Positions 1 through 12,089 of a stretch of DNA of 64,000 nucleotides are shown one piece after another (within the stretch, counting starts at the first letter, position 1; every line of letters starts with the position of its first letter). Where the stretch lies: assembly GCA_028583605.1 (NCBI GenBank), contig CM053337.1:10730969-10794968 (forward strand). The letters run 5' to 3'. The DNA comes from Dastarcus helophoroides. Lineage: Eukaryota; Arthropoda; Insecta; Coleoptera; Bothrideridae. The notes under the pieces are model-generated. The model was not told the DNA's origin and searched no databases. It saw nothing but the letters and a program-made list of their open reading frames with translations. The position numbers and the translations under genes are program-made.

Positions 1-1246
1 CGGACCACAGCTGTGTTAAACGCGTTGATCGAATTCAGTCATATACGTAATACATATATGAATTCAGTAGACTATAAATATGTATAGTTTCAAGGTATTC
101 TGCGATAGTTTCTCTGTGAAATTCAGAATTTAGTCAACGTCGTTGAAAATGTGCAAAGTCAATAACTGTTAAAAATAAAAAAACAAGGAGCTTTTGATTT
201 AACGCTGATCAAGGGAAGCAAAATATTACTGTCAAGTTCTACTAACAAATTTCAACATTTAATGGTCGCGATTAAAAAATATATTTTACCTAATTGTTGC
301 ATAATTTAACGATACTATCTCATATCTAGAAAACGCGATAAAGTTTATCAATTTAAACAACCTGGATAAAACGAATGAATTTGTACGCTCGTCGCTTGGT
401 TTTTTAATTTACATTCAAAAAATTTACTTACGTAGATAAAATTAACCAACATTCGTAAAATTAAAAAAAAAAACGGTGAGTAAAGCTATAAAAAACACCA
501 ATTGATTTACCAGGAATCACGAACCTCTACAGATTCGTCACAACAATCCAATAAAACTTGCACCTCAATACTTACAGCCAGGGTCGGTACATTTTTGAAC
601 AAAAGAATCGAAAAAATCGGTTATTTCTGGGGCTTCGAAACAACACTTCATCAAAGACATTTCCCCGTTTCGAACTCTGTTTTATTTAGATTTTTTTAAT
701 TAAAAGAACGCGGCATTATCACAAATTTTATCAAACACTTAAGTTTACAAGCGTTTGAAGTCATCAAAGGAGACTTGTAGTAAAAACTATTAATTATTTT
801 AGCATTAGAGTTAATTTAATTATGTTATGTAATTTAATTCATCCGTTTCTACTTGTTAATGTAGCGTGTATCGGTTAATTAACCTATTTATTAAAAATGA
901 TATTCATTTTATTGCATTTAACGAATTCTTGGTTCGGTTTTTAAGAGATGCGATCTTGTGGACCCCATCATCTCATCTCTATCCTACGTTTACTACTAAC
1001 CTATATTTAGAAGGCGCCCCTTTTGGCGCATGTCCACCCTGATAAGATTTTTCATGAAAATGTAGGGAAAGGACTGTTCATACCGAAAATTCTGTATGCT
1101 ATTGAAGTATGTAAGGCTGATATCGATCTGAAGCTTAAAATAGCCCGATAATTATATGGGGACTGTTCAAATATACATAAAACGCAACCCGATAATGTAA
1201 TGATTCCTTCTTTATTTTCAAGATAATACTGTCGATTTTAAAATTT
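1..1246. other. Intergenic, no gene seen
   Basis: AT-rich DNA with stops in all frames. The longest open stretch is about 65 codons, has no recognisable similarity and is low in complexity. No RNA gene or repeat boundary could be seen. Confidence 0.5.
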
Positions 1247-1660
1247 AATGAAATTCGCTATTGAAAGATTATAATAAAACGATGATTGAATTTATTCTTA
1301 ATTAAAGAGTAAGATAAATGAATGATCCAATTAAATTTTTAAAAAGCTACATAGAACCAGTAAAAAATTATTGACATTTGAAATTTCACCCTTTTAACAT
1401 CGAGCTTATGAGAACCCAGCGACTTTATCATATTTTACAAAAAGTACAGTTCAAAATGAAATTCGCTATTGAAAGATTATAATAAAACGATGATTGAATT
1501 TATTCTTAATTAAAGAGTAAGAATGAATGATCCAATTAAATTTTTGAAAAACTACACAGAACCAGTAAAAAATTATTGACATTTGAAATTTCACCCTTTT
1601 AACATCGAGCTTATGAGAAACCAGCGACTTTATCATATTTTACAAAAAGTACAGTTCAGA
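1247..1660. repeat. Tandem duplication, two units of about 208 bp
   Basis: The block starting GAAATTCGCTATTGAAAG at 1250 recurs at 1458 and is nearly identical through to about 1660. Differences are a few substitutions and a short deletion (AGTAAGATAAATG against AGTAAGAATG). High identity implies a recent local duplication. No coding content is seen. Confidence 0.85.
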
Positions 1661-1916
1661 ATTCAGTAGAAAGAGAGAAAATGATGGAAAATAACATATA
1701 AAACATTTTAATCACTGGGAAGTACGCTTTAGAAAGTGTTGTGATAGCTGTAATCCGGGAATAAATACGAAAATTATTTTTTATCCCATTTTTCCTGACA
1801 TTTATTAAATGCGGCAACGTCGCTTTTATAAAAACGATTCTGTGACCCTCCATCGAACAATCACAGTGAATTCGATGTTATTCTATAGGCCATTTTCGAT
1901 AAATCTGCATAAGAGT

Positions 1917-2420
1917 TGTGATGATTAATGTGTTGCCTATATTTCAGGGGTTGTTTAGTTGAAATAATCGGAATAAATGTTTTCCATATTATTTTTACTA
2001 CTATTATTTATAATTTAATAAATTTCAGCAGAAATGGACATTACTGTAATGAGATTATTAGGCGATTTATAATAATCGACGACGTTGGCGGGCCACGTCT
2101 GAGATTGTTTAAATCACTAATAATCGAGTTGCACTCAAAGCTTTATTACATTATTGACAACGATGACATAAAAAATCAACAAACTTTTAAAATGAAATTT
2201 GTATTTGGGGTATTAGGATAGGTAACTAACCTTTTACAATTGTAATTGACGTATTATGTGCGACTAAGTTATTATGAAGCTGCTAAATATTATAAGGTTA
2301 ATAATTATCAATAAAGATTTAATTTTAAGGACACTTAATTTTCAATGATACGATAAAATATAAAAGAAAGGCTCTTAAGAGAACCGACAACAAATGAAAA
2401 TATTTAATATTTAGTGTTAG
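1917..2420 (+). repeat. Interspersed repeat family A, copy 1
   Basis: Shares GTTGCCTATATT, CAGGGGTTGTT, an AT-rich middle and TTTCAGCAGAAAT with copies near 5741, 6268 and (reversed) 12090-12350. The later block AAATATAAAAGAAAGGCTC and the CCGACAACAAAT word (2345-2395) also recur, so this copy seems split by inserted sequence at about 2043-2340. No transposase frame is visible; probably a short non-autonomous element of unknown class. Confidence 0.6.
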
Positions 2421-2522
2421 ATCGATGTATAAATCGATCGTCGTGGACGTTAAAATCAAAACTCACGTCAATTCGAAATTATATTTTGGACACTTCTTAA
2501 TACATCGAAGGTTGGTAGCGTT

Positions 2523-2595
2523 ATTCCCTGACCCTCGGGCCACACACACTCTGAACCTTTCCCTCTATCTGCCCCGGCGACCGAGAGTCGGGAAT
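2523..2595. repeat. Small GC-rich inverted repeat
   Basis: ATTCCCTGACCCTCGG at 2523 faces CCGAGAGTCGGGAAT at 2581-2595 across a CA/CT-rich loop. It stands out from the AT-rich surroundings. Could be a foldback element remnant; function unknown. Confidence 0.4.
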
Positions 2596-2977
2596 TTGAC
2601 ATAAACCATATGCGCTTTTTAAAAGCTTATTAATTCTTATTCTAACATTAGGTTAGGATTTTAAGAACACAGAACACCATGAAAAAATGTTACAGCACTG
2701 CCATACGAACATATCTAAATATTACTAATTCTTGATATTGCCACTACCAAAATTAGAAGTCCACTCTCTTAGGCAGATTTATTTGAAATGGACTATAGAA
2801 TAGCATAGAAATCACTGAAGAGTCAGGAAATTACAATTGTTTACTTCCATTTTAAGGTTACATGACAAAGTTTTCAGGATTCCCCTTTAATTAATAAGGT
2901 AATTTAGCCTGCTGAAATCTATTCTTCAACGATTTTTTATGTAAGTTTTTTACTTTTCCAATGAAATCTTTCTCTAC

Positions 2978-4415
2978 TAGGGCTGGATGGCTATTCCAAA
3001 GGTGCTACTCTGAAGCAGTTATTTAACTGAAACAGCTTCAAGCTGCTATTCAATTTTAAAAATAGATGCTTGGCTACTTCGCTGCTTCGTAGATCTCCTG
3101 ACAGAAATTGCGAAATCGGAAACTTCGTTAGCAGGCGACAATGCTCGAATATCGCTGCCTGCGATTTATTATCAAAAATAGCTGCTTCGCTTCTTTCCTG
3201 CTTCGTATCATACATCGCAGGTCTGTTGATAGGTACTGCCACCCCGATCCCAGTCGATTAGGGATGATCGATATTAAAAAAACATCGATATTGACATCAA
3301 TGTTAACATCGGTTCAAAAGTATCGATGTACGATGAATATCGAAAGAAAAATATCGATGTTTTAGGTAAAAACAAAAACAATCCATTTTATTATAAGGTA
3401 CACATTAGTAAGCGACGTAAGCAATTTCATGCTAGATTGTTGGGTTACATTACTGCAAAAGTTTGAGTTTACTGGACAGACACAGAGTACAATATGAGGT
3501 ACATTTACTATACCTGTTATTTCGTTTTCGAAGTTTCATTACAAAAAAACATTAACTTCTACTAACACTCGCACCCGCCTTATTCTTAGATTAGAAAAAA
3601 ATTGACCATGGCTTAAAACTGGCAGTTTTTTATTTTGTTAGTTTCAATTTGGTTACATTGATCAGCGACATCTAGTGTAAATTGAGTGAAGGTGAAATAA
3701 TACCAATAACAACATTAATCAGCAACATTTGTTACACCTAAGCACGCTAGATGGCATAGCTCTTGACTTGGAGTGTATTGATATCGATGTTCCGATTTTA
3801 TTCTTATAACATCGATGTGTCAATATTATCGAAAACTTAACATCGATATTAAAACATCGATGTTTTTCCACTAAACATCGATGTTCATTCACCATCGATG
3901 AATATCGATCATCCCTACATTCGATAATATCCGAATATTCGAGGTGTCGCGCGTCGCCGTTCAGACTTCCATTTATTTTCAAAAAGGGCTGCTTTGCAGT
4001 GATGATTAATTTCGAAATTGTTGGCTGTTGATTCTTACAGTTTTATAGATCTGTGATCACATGTTTTGTGCAAAAATGTTAACAGTTCTAATGTCAATGT
4101 CATTACTAAGCCTTTACGCACGTTAAGATTTATCCATCAAAAGGAAAGTAAAATTAAGGCAGTTATTTAAAAATTTTGACAATCGTACTCTATGATCTAC
4201 ACTTTATCAAAACGATAACAACACTAACAAATCACACGATGGTAGGATCTCGTGACGCAAAGTAGTTTGTAAACCGTAAATTCCTACAAAGAAGCATCGA
4301 ACCACCCACAACCTTGCAAACTGCTATTTTTAAGCTGTTACTTAGTAGCTGCTTTTTAAAAGAAGCAGTAACTGCTAAAACTGTTGTGTAAAAGTAGCAG
4401 GTTTGCCCATCCCTA
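2978..4415. mobile_element. hAT-like non-autonomous element (outer, interrupted)
   Basis: Left end TAGGGCTGGATGG (2978) and right end TTGCCCATCCCTA (4403-4415) form imperfect inverted termini with matching subterminal AGTAGC/GCTACT words. Flanks TTCTCTAC (2970-2977) and TTCTCTTC (4416-4423) match at 7 of 8 bases, the target-site length of the hAT superfamily. The interior has no transposase frame. It is interrupted by another element at 3259-3917, so its own length was about 770 bp. Confidence 0.75.
3259..3917. mobile_element. hAT-like MITE nested inside the outer element
   Basis: Perfect 17 bp inverted termini: TAGGGATGATCGATATT at 3259 and its complement ending at 3917. Flanks CAGTCGAT (3251-3258) and CATTCGAT (3918-3925) match at 7 of 8, as expected for a hAT target duplication. 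Subterminal regions are packed with ATCGAT words in both orientations, and no protein is encoded. Nesting shows it inserted after the 2978-4415 element. Confidence 0.85.
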
Positions 4416-4508
4416 TTCTCTTCTGTGACTAAATATTTAAATATTTTGACTATGACGTGTGTCATATACATTTCTGTGTTTCTTATTCCATAGTCACGTG
4501 TTTTAGTG

Positions 4509-4950
4509 TAGGGATGTACACGATATATCGATGCTTCGGAAACATCGATGTTTTTGTTTCGTTGTGCGATATTTTTGCATCGATATTTTGTTCCGATGTA
4601 TCGAAAGGATATCGATATATTTGTTTCCGATATATCGTTGATGACGGGTAAGGGTATAATGTTAAAATTCCATAGGTGGCAGCGTTTTTTTTTGTCATTA
4701 AATAAAATTTTGTCTTGTGATCTGGTGTAATATTACTGTGGGACATCGTATTCATACATTATATCAATACATCAAATATCGAAATACATGTACCGATGTA
4801 TCGAAACATATCGATACATCAAATGGACACAGTATCCGTACCGAGCCTGATGCTTTTGGGGGGGTGAGTCAAGTTAAAATTGCCGACTCGATTAGAAAAA
4901 TTTGCCGACGATACTGAGTATCGATGTTTCAAAAATTTTGTGCATCCTTA
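4509..4950. mobile_element. hAT-like MITE, related termini
   Basis: Begins TAGGGATGTACACG (4509) and ends GTGCATCCTTA (4950), with many TATCGAT/ATCGATA words inside. Flanks TTTTAGTG and GCCTAGTG share their last five bases, a decayed 8 bp target duplication. No coding capacity. Same terminal family as the elements at 3259 and 51113. Confidence 0.7.
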
Positions 4951-5740
4951 GCCTAGTGTAAATATTACGTTAACAAGACAGTGTATACTTTTGTGGAATT
5001 TTTAATCTCTTATTTTTATCGTTAATAGAATTTAATAGTTATGAATATTGAAAGATTTGGATTATTTATGAAACGATTCTATCTGAAAATATTGACTTAT
5101 TTCTACAAAATCGCCAATATACTTCAAATTGGGAACTTTCGCTTTCACTTCAATTTTTTCAAAATTTCGATATTAATCTTAAAATTAGAATTTTTCCAAC
5201 GGTTTTCACTTTATTCGCGAATTATTTCGAGTTTAATTTAATTAATTAATCCTAAATCCATATTTTCAAATTTTAAGTCGATTGTTAGCTTAAATTTTCG
5301 AAATTTTGGAAAATTCCCCAAAGTTAGGGGAGCTCTTTTCAAAAAATGAATTATGTTTACGTACTTTTAAAGATACAGCGACAAAGCCACCATCTTCCTT
5401 GGGAACTCGACGAATTTCTTCTTTGTCGCCTTTTCATTCAATTTTATAAATAATTCTAAAACCAGATTTAAGTGCTCGTCTCTAAAAATTCAGTAATTTG
5501 ATGACTAACATTGACTGTCAAGTAAAAATTAAAACGAACAAAATCATAGATAACATCCACTTCGATCTAGAAATTTCGATTCTAACATCGATATTTTAAT
5601 TTCAATTCAAAATTTCGAATTTATATTCCTTTGAAGATAAATATGCAGGTAGATAGGTTGTAAAATATTAAATTAACTCTTAGATAAGTTACTACAATAT
5701 TCACCAGAAGTTAAGCTACCTTCACGCGTTGATATTTGAT
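4951..5740. other. Intergenic, no gene seen
   Basis: AT-rich sequence with an open stretch of 66 codons at 5041-5241 that has biased composition (F, I, L, K) and no recognisable similarity. Several TCGAAATTT-type words appear, as in the intron repeats elsewhere in the window. Confidence 0.4.
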
Positions 5741-5960
5741 GATTAATCTGTTGCCTATATTACAGGGGTTGTTTGACAGAAATAATCGAATTAAATATTT
5801 TCGATGTTATTGTTATTAGCATTATTAACAATATAATAATTTTCAGCAGCAATTGACATAAAATATAAAAGAATTACTCTTAAAACAACCGACAACAAAT
5901 CAAAATATGTAATGACATTTAGGTTAGGATTTTAAAAACACAGAACATCAAATATTTATT
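5741..5960 (+). repeat. Interspersed repeat family A, copy 2
   Basis: Contains TGTTGCCTATATT, CAGGGGTTGTTTG, TTTTCAGCAGCAATTG, AAATATAAAAG and a trailing TAGGTTAGGATTTTAA, in the same order as copies 1 and 3. No open frame. Confidence 0.65.
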
Positions 5961-6016
5961 CCATCAATGATGTGCATCAAAGGGAGAGTAGGTTACGTAG
6001 TAATAAATAAATCTTA

Positions 6017-6213
6017 AGGATGCGTTTATTCTAGACATTTCACTCCGTACAAGTCTCTAATATAAGTATCAACTATCCAGAGAGAGCTATCCTAAAGTTA
6101 TTTACACAGCTAAAAGTCTTGGATAGCTTCTCTCAGGATAGTTGACACTTTAATATGTATATTTTATGTGGGAGAGAAATGTACGGATTAAAATATCTAG
6201 TGTAAACGCACCG
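6017..6213. mobile_element. 197 bp foldback MITE, PIF/Harbinger-like
   Basis: The two halves are inverted copies. The left end AGGATGCGTTTATTCTAG matches the complement of the right end (CGGTGCGTTTACACTAG), and internal arms around CAACTATCC/GGATAGTTG continue the pairing. It is flanked by TTA at 6014-6016 and 6214-6216, the usual 3 bp target of PIF/Harbinger elements. It lies between two family A copies. Superfamily assignment is inferred from the target site and termini only. Confidence 0.6.
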
Positions 6214-6267
6214 TTAGATAAGTTACCAAAAAAGAAACCAGAACTAAAGCTGGCTTCACTAGTATTT

Positions 6268-6560
6268 TGATGAATAATGTGTTGCCTATATTCAGGGGTT
6301 ACTTGGCAGAAATAATTGTACTAAATGTTATTCATAATGTTTTTTATCGCCATTATTAACACTTTAATAATTTTTAGCAGAAATTGGTACAAAATATAAA
6401 ATAATCACAACCGACAACCATCTAAGATTATCACAGACCACTCGATTGCATTCTGTGGTCTTAATAAGTCGTTGACAGTTCGGATCCACTTGACCAGATA
6501 AATATTTACGTCAAATCTGACATGTTGACATGAAGGAATTAGGTTAAGTTTTTAAAACCA
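6268..6560 (+). repeat. Interspersed repeat family A, copy 3
   Basis: Has TGTTGCCTATATT, CAGGGGTTACTTG, TTTTTAGCAGAAATTGG, AAATATAAAAT and a trailing AGGTTAAGTTTTTAA. It ends about 40 bp before the SCYL1 start codon, so it may contribute to that gene's 5' region. Confidence 0.55.
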
Positions 6561-6603
6561 GAATGATTTTATTTTGAACAGTTTGAGGGCATTGTATAAC
6601 AAA

Positions 6604-9600
6604 ATGTGGTCATTCTTTTCACGTGATCCTTCCAAAGATTTTAATTTCGAAATTGGAGAAATCGTCCCCGGTTTTGAAGAAAAAAGCGTATGGACTTTAC
6701 ACAAAGGCAAAAGAAAGGTACTTTGTTCAAGTTGCTGTTGATTGTTTTTCGATTATTAGTTGTTGTAGGGTACGAACGAGGAAGTTTCCGTATTCGTATT
6801 TGACATAAAAAATGGGTCTGAAACTCAATTGGAGGTGGCCAAAGCTGCTGTTAAAAGATTAAAGACGTTGAGACATCCCAGTGTCTTGACATATTTAGAT
6901 AGTTTTGAGTCTGATAAAGTGTTGTATTTGGCGACGGAATATGTGGAACCACTAGCTAGGCATTTAGATAAGTTAACTTTGGAAAATCCTCAAAAAGAAC
7001 TGTATATAGCGTGGGGAATTTTTCAAATAACGGTTAGTTTATTTGTTTGATCGTCCCTTTTATTTACGGGTTGTTTCAGAGGGCGCTTTCCTTTTTAAAC
7101 AATGATGGGAATTTAAGGCATAACAATGTGAACATATGGTCGGTATTAGTGAATTCCTCAGGCGAGTGGAAGTTGGGTGGTGTTGAATACGTGTCTAGTG
7201 CACAGGAGAATACAATTCCAATTAAAATAACACCAACGGTGGACATGTATGATCCACCGGAGAAAAACGATCCTAATAAGCAACGCATGATAACAAAATG
7301 GTGAGTAAAGAAATGTTAAAATGAATTAATCATATCGTTTAATCACATACCATTTAATCATATAAAATTTCAGCTCTTCAGATATGTGGGGTTTGGGTTG
7401 CCTCATATGGGAAGTTTTTAACGGACCTCTGTATCAGCAGTCATCACTCAAAATTTTAGATAAAGTCTATACTACACATCATAAAGCTACCTGTTCACTA
7501 ATAATTTCGTTGCAGATCCCAAAACAATTAAGTCCCTTATATTGTGAATTAGTAGGTGCCAATCCTTCTTCGAGGCCTAATCCGGCTGATATCATTACTA
7601 GATGTCGTAAATTAGGTGGCTACTTTAAAAACGATTTGGTCGACACACTTCTTTTCTTGGAAGAAATCCAAATTAAGGACAAAAACGAAAAGAATAGATT
7701 CTTTTCAAATCTCACTCCACATTTAGATAATTTTCCGGATAACGTGTGCAAGCATAAAATATTACCGCAACTGATAACGGCTTTTGAATATGGTGATGCA
7801 GGTTCGGCGGTTCTAGCGCCAATGTTTAAGGTATGGCACATTGTGCACATCGCTTGGTTTTAAAGGTCTGTTTTCAGCTTGGTCGACTTCTAGACGAAGC
7901 TGAATATCAGAAGAAAATAGTGCCATGTGTTGTGAAACTATTCGGAAGTAATGACAGAGCCACCAGGTCTAGGTTATTACAACAATTGGAATATTTCATC
8001 GGACATTTGCAAGCCAGCACTGTCAACGATCAAATATTTCCACAAGTTGCTCATGGATTCATGGACACCAATCCAACAATAAGAGAACAGACTGTTAAAG
8101 TAAGGGACGCATTGCTGCCAAATTCGGTTCAGCTGTGTGAAATTTGAACATTGAAAAGTTGATTGATTTTTACTGAAATGTTGACAAACTCTAAATCAAT
8201 TTTGTATCTAAAATTTTGAGTTGCATTTTTGCATTAATTGATAAATCTTCAGGTTTTTTCAGAATTTTTTCTTACAATTCTAACTAAACTTTCAATTTTT
8301 TTTCTCAAATTTTTAATTTCCTAATTTTTCTAAAAGTTTTGATGTTTTGAAAATTAAATCCGAATTTCTATCCAAAATATCGAAAACATTTTAAAATAAA
8401 TGGGAGCACTTTTTCTAAATTTTACCTAATATTTGAGAAAAATTATTCTCTGAATTTTCAATTACATTGAAAAAAAATCTAATCAATGAAAACAACATAG
8501 ACTGTAGATACCACATTTGGTAAAATTTTTAATACTCTATTCTTTGACTTCTTAACTTGTCTAAATTAATTTTAAATGACAGTAACAATGTCAACTATAT
8601 GTGGGAAATACTAGAAGATTTTTTTATAATATTTTTCAGCTTAATAGTGTTTACGGCATTTTTTTTATCGCGTTTATTTATAATTCTACTATACATAACT
8701 CTAATTTACATATTCTTTTTCCGACTACTTATACTTTTGTTCGGTGAGCTATAAATTATCCCTCTTTTTCAGTCTGTGATACATCTAGCGCCTAAATTAA
8801 GCTACAATAATCTAAATGTAGAAGTTTTAAGACATTTTGCACGTTTACAAGCCAAAGATGACCAGGGGGGCATTAGGACAAATACCACGGTTTGCTTAGG
8901 AAAAATAGCGCAGCATTTGCATCCGCAAATCAGACAGAAAGTTTTGATTTCTGCTTTCGTTCGTGCCATGCGAGATCCATTTCCACCGGCCAGAAATGCA
9001 GGTAAATGATTTTGTGGTGATAAGTGACGAGAATTTTCCAAGTAAGTGATTTTAGGCGTATTGGCGCTGGCCGCAACACAGCAATATTATCTCTTAAGCG
9101 AAGTTTCATCGAGAATACTTCCTGCGTTGTGTCAATTAACAATGGACCCCGAGAAATCAGTCAGAGATTCCGTATTTCGCACCATCAAGGGATTTTTAGG
9201 AAAACTAGAGAAAGTCTCGGAGGATCCAAGTCTTAGGGAAAGCATGGGTACATTTTTTAATTAATTGAATTAATATTTTTATTAATAGAAGTTCAACTTC
9301 TTGCCTTATAAAATCCAAAGTACGACTTTATTGCGTTTAATCCATTTTGACTTTTAAACTCAAAATTTGATTCTTTGGTGAATTTTAGTTTTAAATTCCA
9401 GAAATTTGAGTTTTCAGTTTGCAAATTTTATTTAATTATCATTGTTTATCTCTAAAAAATTTCAAAATTTTATAAAACATGTCTATTGTCGATAATTTTC
9501 TTAAAATTTTAATTTTAAAGTTGAGGTTTTGAAAAAAAATATTAACAGTATTAGAATTAAGGAAAAAAAACATCATCTATTTCTGAAAACCAAACTTACC

Positions 9601-10886
9601 CTTTTGCCAACGATATAAAATTTACCGATCGCTTATTGAATGAAGTTTTGTAATTAAAGCAAAAAATATGTGTTAATGAAATGTTTGTATTTTAGAGGCC
9701 GACGTTAACACTGCCACACCGAGTCTAAGCAACGCAGCAGCGACGTGGGCTGGATGGGCCGTAACGGCAGTAACTGCGAAATTCTACAGAAGTCAATCGG
9801 ATACCGTCAAGTCTATGAATCCAGCAGGAAATAGAATGCTTACCAAACCAGCTTCTTTAGGTATTCAGTAGTTTTATGTAATCATTATTTATTTTATTTA
9901 ACATTTCTGCGAAGAAATTAAGAATTTATATAACACGTAGTCATATTTCAAAAAATATTGTCAAAGTTCAATACGAAACATTTAAATATTTCCAAACTGG
10001 GTTGCAGAAATTTTAGACAAATTAATAATGATAATGATAAGAGTCTGAAACGATCGATAAGAGTCTGAAACGAAGAATAGTTTTTCGTAAATTCACTTAA
10101 ACTCTACCAATTTTGCCTCTTCAGAGCAACCATCTAGCAGTAGCATATCAACCACGACCTCTAGCGTTACATCGATGACATCCCTTGAACACGAGGAAGG
10201 TAGTCGAGGAAACGACTCAGTATCAGACTATGATTACGACCATTGGGGCGACCATGATAATTGGGGAGATATGGAGGTAATGTATCATCTTCTAGTACGA
10301 CAAATACTCCCAACATTTTTTGTCAAATTATACTTGTAACTTGGTAAATCATCTTGGCTCAAAGTCTCGTAAAATGTTTAGACCGGTGGTCAAATGGCGA
10401 GCAGCAGCGGCAGCGGCGAAGGTAGAACTAGTGATCCTACAAGCCCTCCTTCGGGTTCCGGCGCCGGAAAAGTCACAGATGGCTGGGACAATGAAGAATG
10501 GGGTAGTCTTGAGGAGGAACCTGTAAGTAATACATCCACACACTCACAATTTTATTTTACAAACTAACCAACAGGAAGGAGAAAATGATTTAACTAGCCC
10601 ACCGTCAGAACCCTGGAGTCCTTCCGAAACAACTCCTATAATTCAAGACTCGCATAGAAATTCCCAATGGGGTTCATCTGGATTGTCTCCGAGGAAACCG
10701 CATTCTAGTTGGGACGATAAAGAATTTGAACCGTTAGAGGAAAATCCAGAAGCTCCGAGTTCCAAATTGGAGGAAGCAAAGAAGAAAAGAGAAGAACGGA
10801 AATTATTGCGGCAGAAAGAGTTGGAAGCTCGAAGGGCTAATAAAGGAGGTGGTGGCCCAATGAAATTGGGGGCTAAAAAATGCTGA
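6604..10886 (+). CDS. yata: SCYL1 / yata, N-terminal kinase-like pseudokinase
   Basis: SCYL1-family pseudokinases act as scaffolds in COPI-dependent Golgi-ER traffic; the fly orthologue is yata. Exons: 6604-6717, 6769-7032, 7080-7300, 7374-7464, 7516-7830, 7878-8099, 8773-9001, 9056-9247, 9696-9860, 10125-10276, 10382-10522, 10575-10886. These give 805 residues, close to the vertebrate length. The start MWSFFSRDP is the family N-terminus. The kinase-like domain lacks catalytic motifs: RHNNVN (139-144) stands where HRD is expected and LGG (158-160) where DFG is expected. HEAT repeats follow, with the family words [27 protein letters not shown] and TVCLGKI, then WAGWAV, an acidic W-rich tail and a basic coiled coil. 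The protein ends GAKKC, without the RKLD-type COPI signal of vertebrates. The fourth intron (7465-7515) has donor GTCTAT and is in frame, so it may be retained. Confidence 0.95.
8150..8560. repeat. AT-rich intron filler in SCYL1 intron 6
   Basis: Intron 8100-8772 is dominated by TTTGA/AATTTT words (for example TTTTGAGTTGC and CAAATTTTTAATTT). These resemble, in the opposite orientation, the TCGAAATTT-rich repeats found elsewhere in the window. Intron 8 (9290-9640) is similar. No gene is visible. Confidence 0.45.
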
Positions 10887-12080
10887 ATAACTTTTGAATA
10901 TTAAAAAATTTACTTGCCGGAGACAGTGTTGTGGCAGTTTTAAAAGTCTTATGAATATATAGATGTATCGAAACTATTAAAATCTTTCTCCTTTTTCGTG
11001 TTTATGGCGGAACAAAGATATATCAAAAGGAAACGCTTCGAACATATACAAGGTATCACAGTATTGTTAAATACTTTTTATTTTATTATGGCCTACTACA
11101 TTTTAATAGTAACATAGTATTTAACGAAATAGCGTTTTTAATATAGCACTTCCAAATTCGCTTTTTTGGATTTTTTCAGTCATAATTTTTAGAAGTCTTA
11201 ACATTCATATAAAAATAACAGTTTTTTTCAACATTTATTTATGAGCTTTATTTCGTGTAATGTACATTATCGAACTTCTAGTGTATGTTCCATGTTCTTT
11301 GTATTTATGTATATAATATTACAAAATTGTTAAGCGGGACGATATTAATTGCAAACATATATCTTTATTTAGTTTAAATTTACTAATAAATATTGTGTAA
11401 AAATGATTTTTATTATGGATTTTGTTATATCAGATATTTTAGTCTATGTTTATTCTATTTTTGTAAGCATATATGCTTGATGAAATAAAATGTCATTATG
11501 AATATTTTGGGTTTATTTCCATCTAAAAAATAACTTAGTTTGAAGTTGATACGCAAATTTTTTCATCGTGAAGTGATAATTTTTATTTATAAGCAATTGT
11601 AAAGCTAAATAGATGATAAAATCATAATTTTAAGGGTTAATTTAAAATTTCCGGAAAAAAAATAAAATTTCCGGATTGAAAGTCAAAATTTCGGCCAAAA
11701 GGTCAAAATTTTGGTATCAAAAGTAGATAACCAAGCCAAAATATCGAGAAAATGTGACAATTTTAGAAAAGAAAGCGAAAAATGTCACATTTAAACTGAA
11801 ATCCTTTAGTAAGATTTAATGAAAACTTAGAATTTCAAAAGTAAAAATGTTTCGAAATTTTACGAAATTTCATTAGCTAAAACTAAATATTTATCTAAGA
11901 ATTAATCCCATACCGTATGCCTTTTCCACTGCGTCCTTTTCTAACAGAAAATCACGCTTGATGACTTTTTGATTTGAACGCCCGATATTTACTTTATTGA
12001 AGTTGTACTTCTAATTTTGTAGTGGCAACAGCAAGAACTAGTAATATTTACGCATAGTCGTGTGGCGCCACTGCGATATT
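10887..12080. other. SCYL1 3' region and AT-rich intergenic DNA
   Basis: Several polyadenylation-type words follow the SCYL1 stop, including AATAAAA near 11485 and AATAAA near 11388. From about 11640 to 11880 the sequence turns into GTCAAAATTT/CGAAATTT-type repeat. No coding region is recognised. Confidence 0.5.
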
Positions 12081-12089
12081 TTTAATGGT

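Noticed and set aside
2649..2662. Insect telomere-like TTAGGTTAGG
   Set aside because: Only two TTAGG units, part of family A; far too short for a telomeric tract.
3719..4755. Several 60-90 codon frames between 3.0 and 4.8 kb
   Set aside because: They lie in hAT-like MITEs and read through ATCGAT-rich termini; no transposase motifs.
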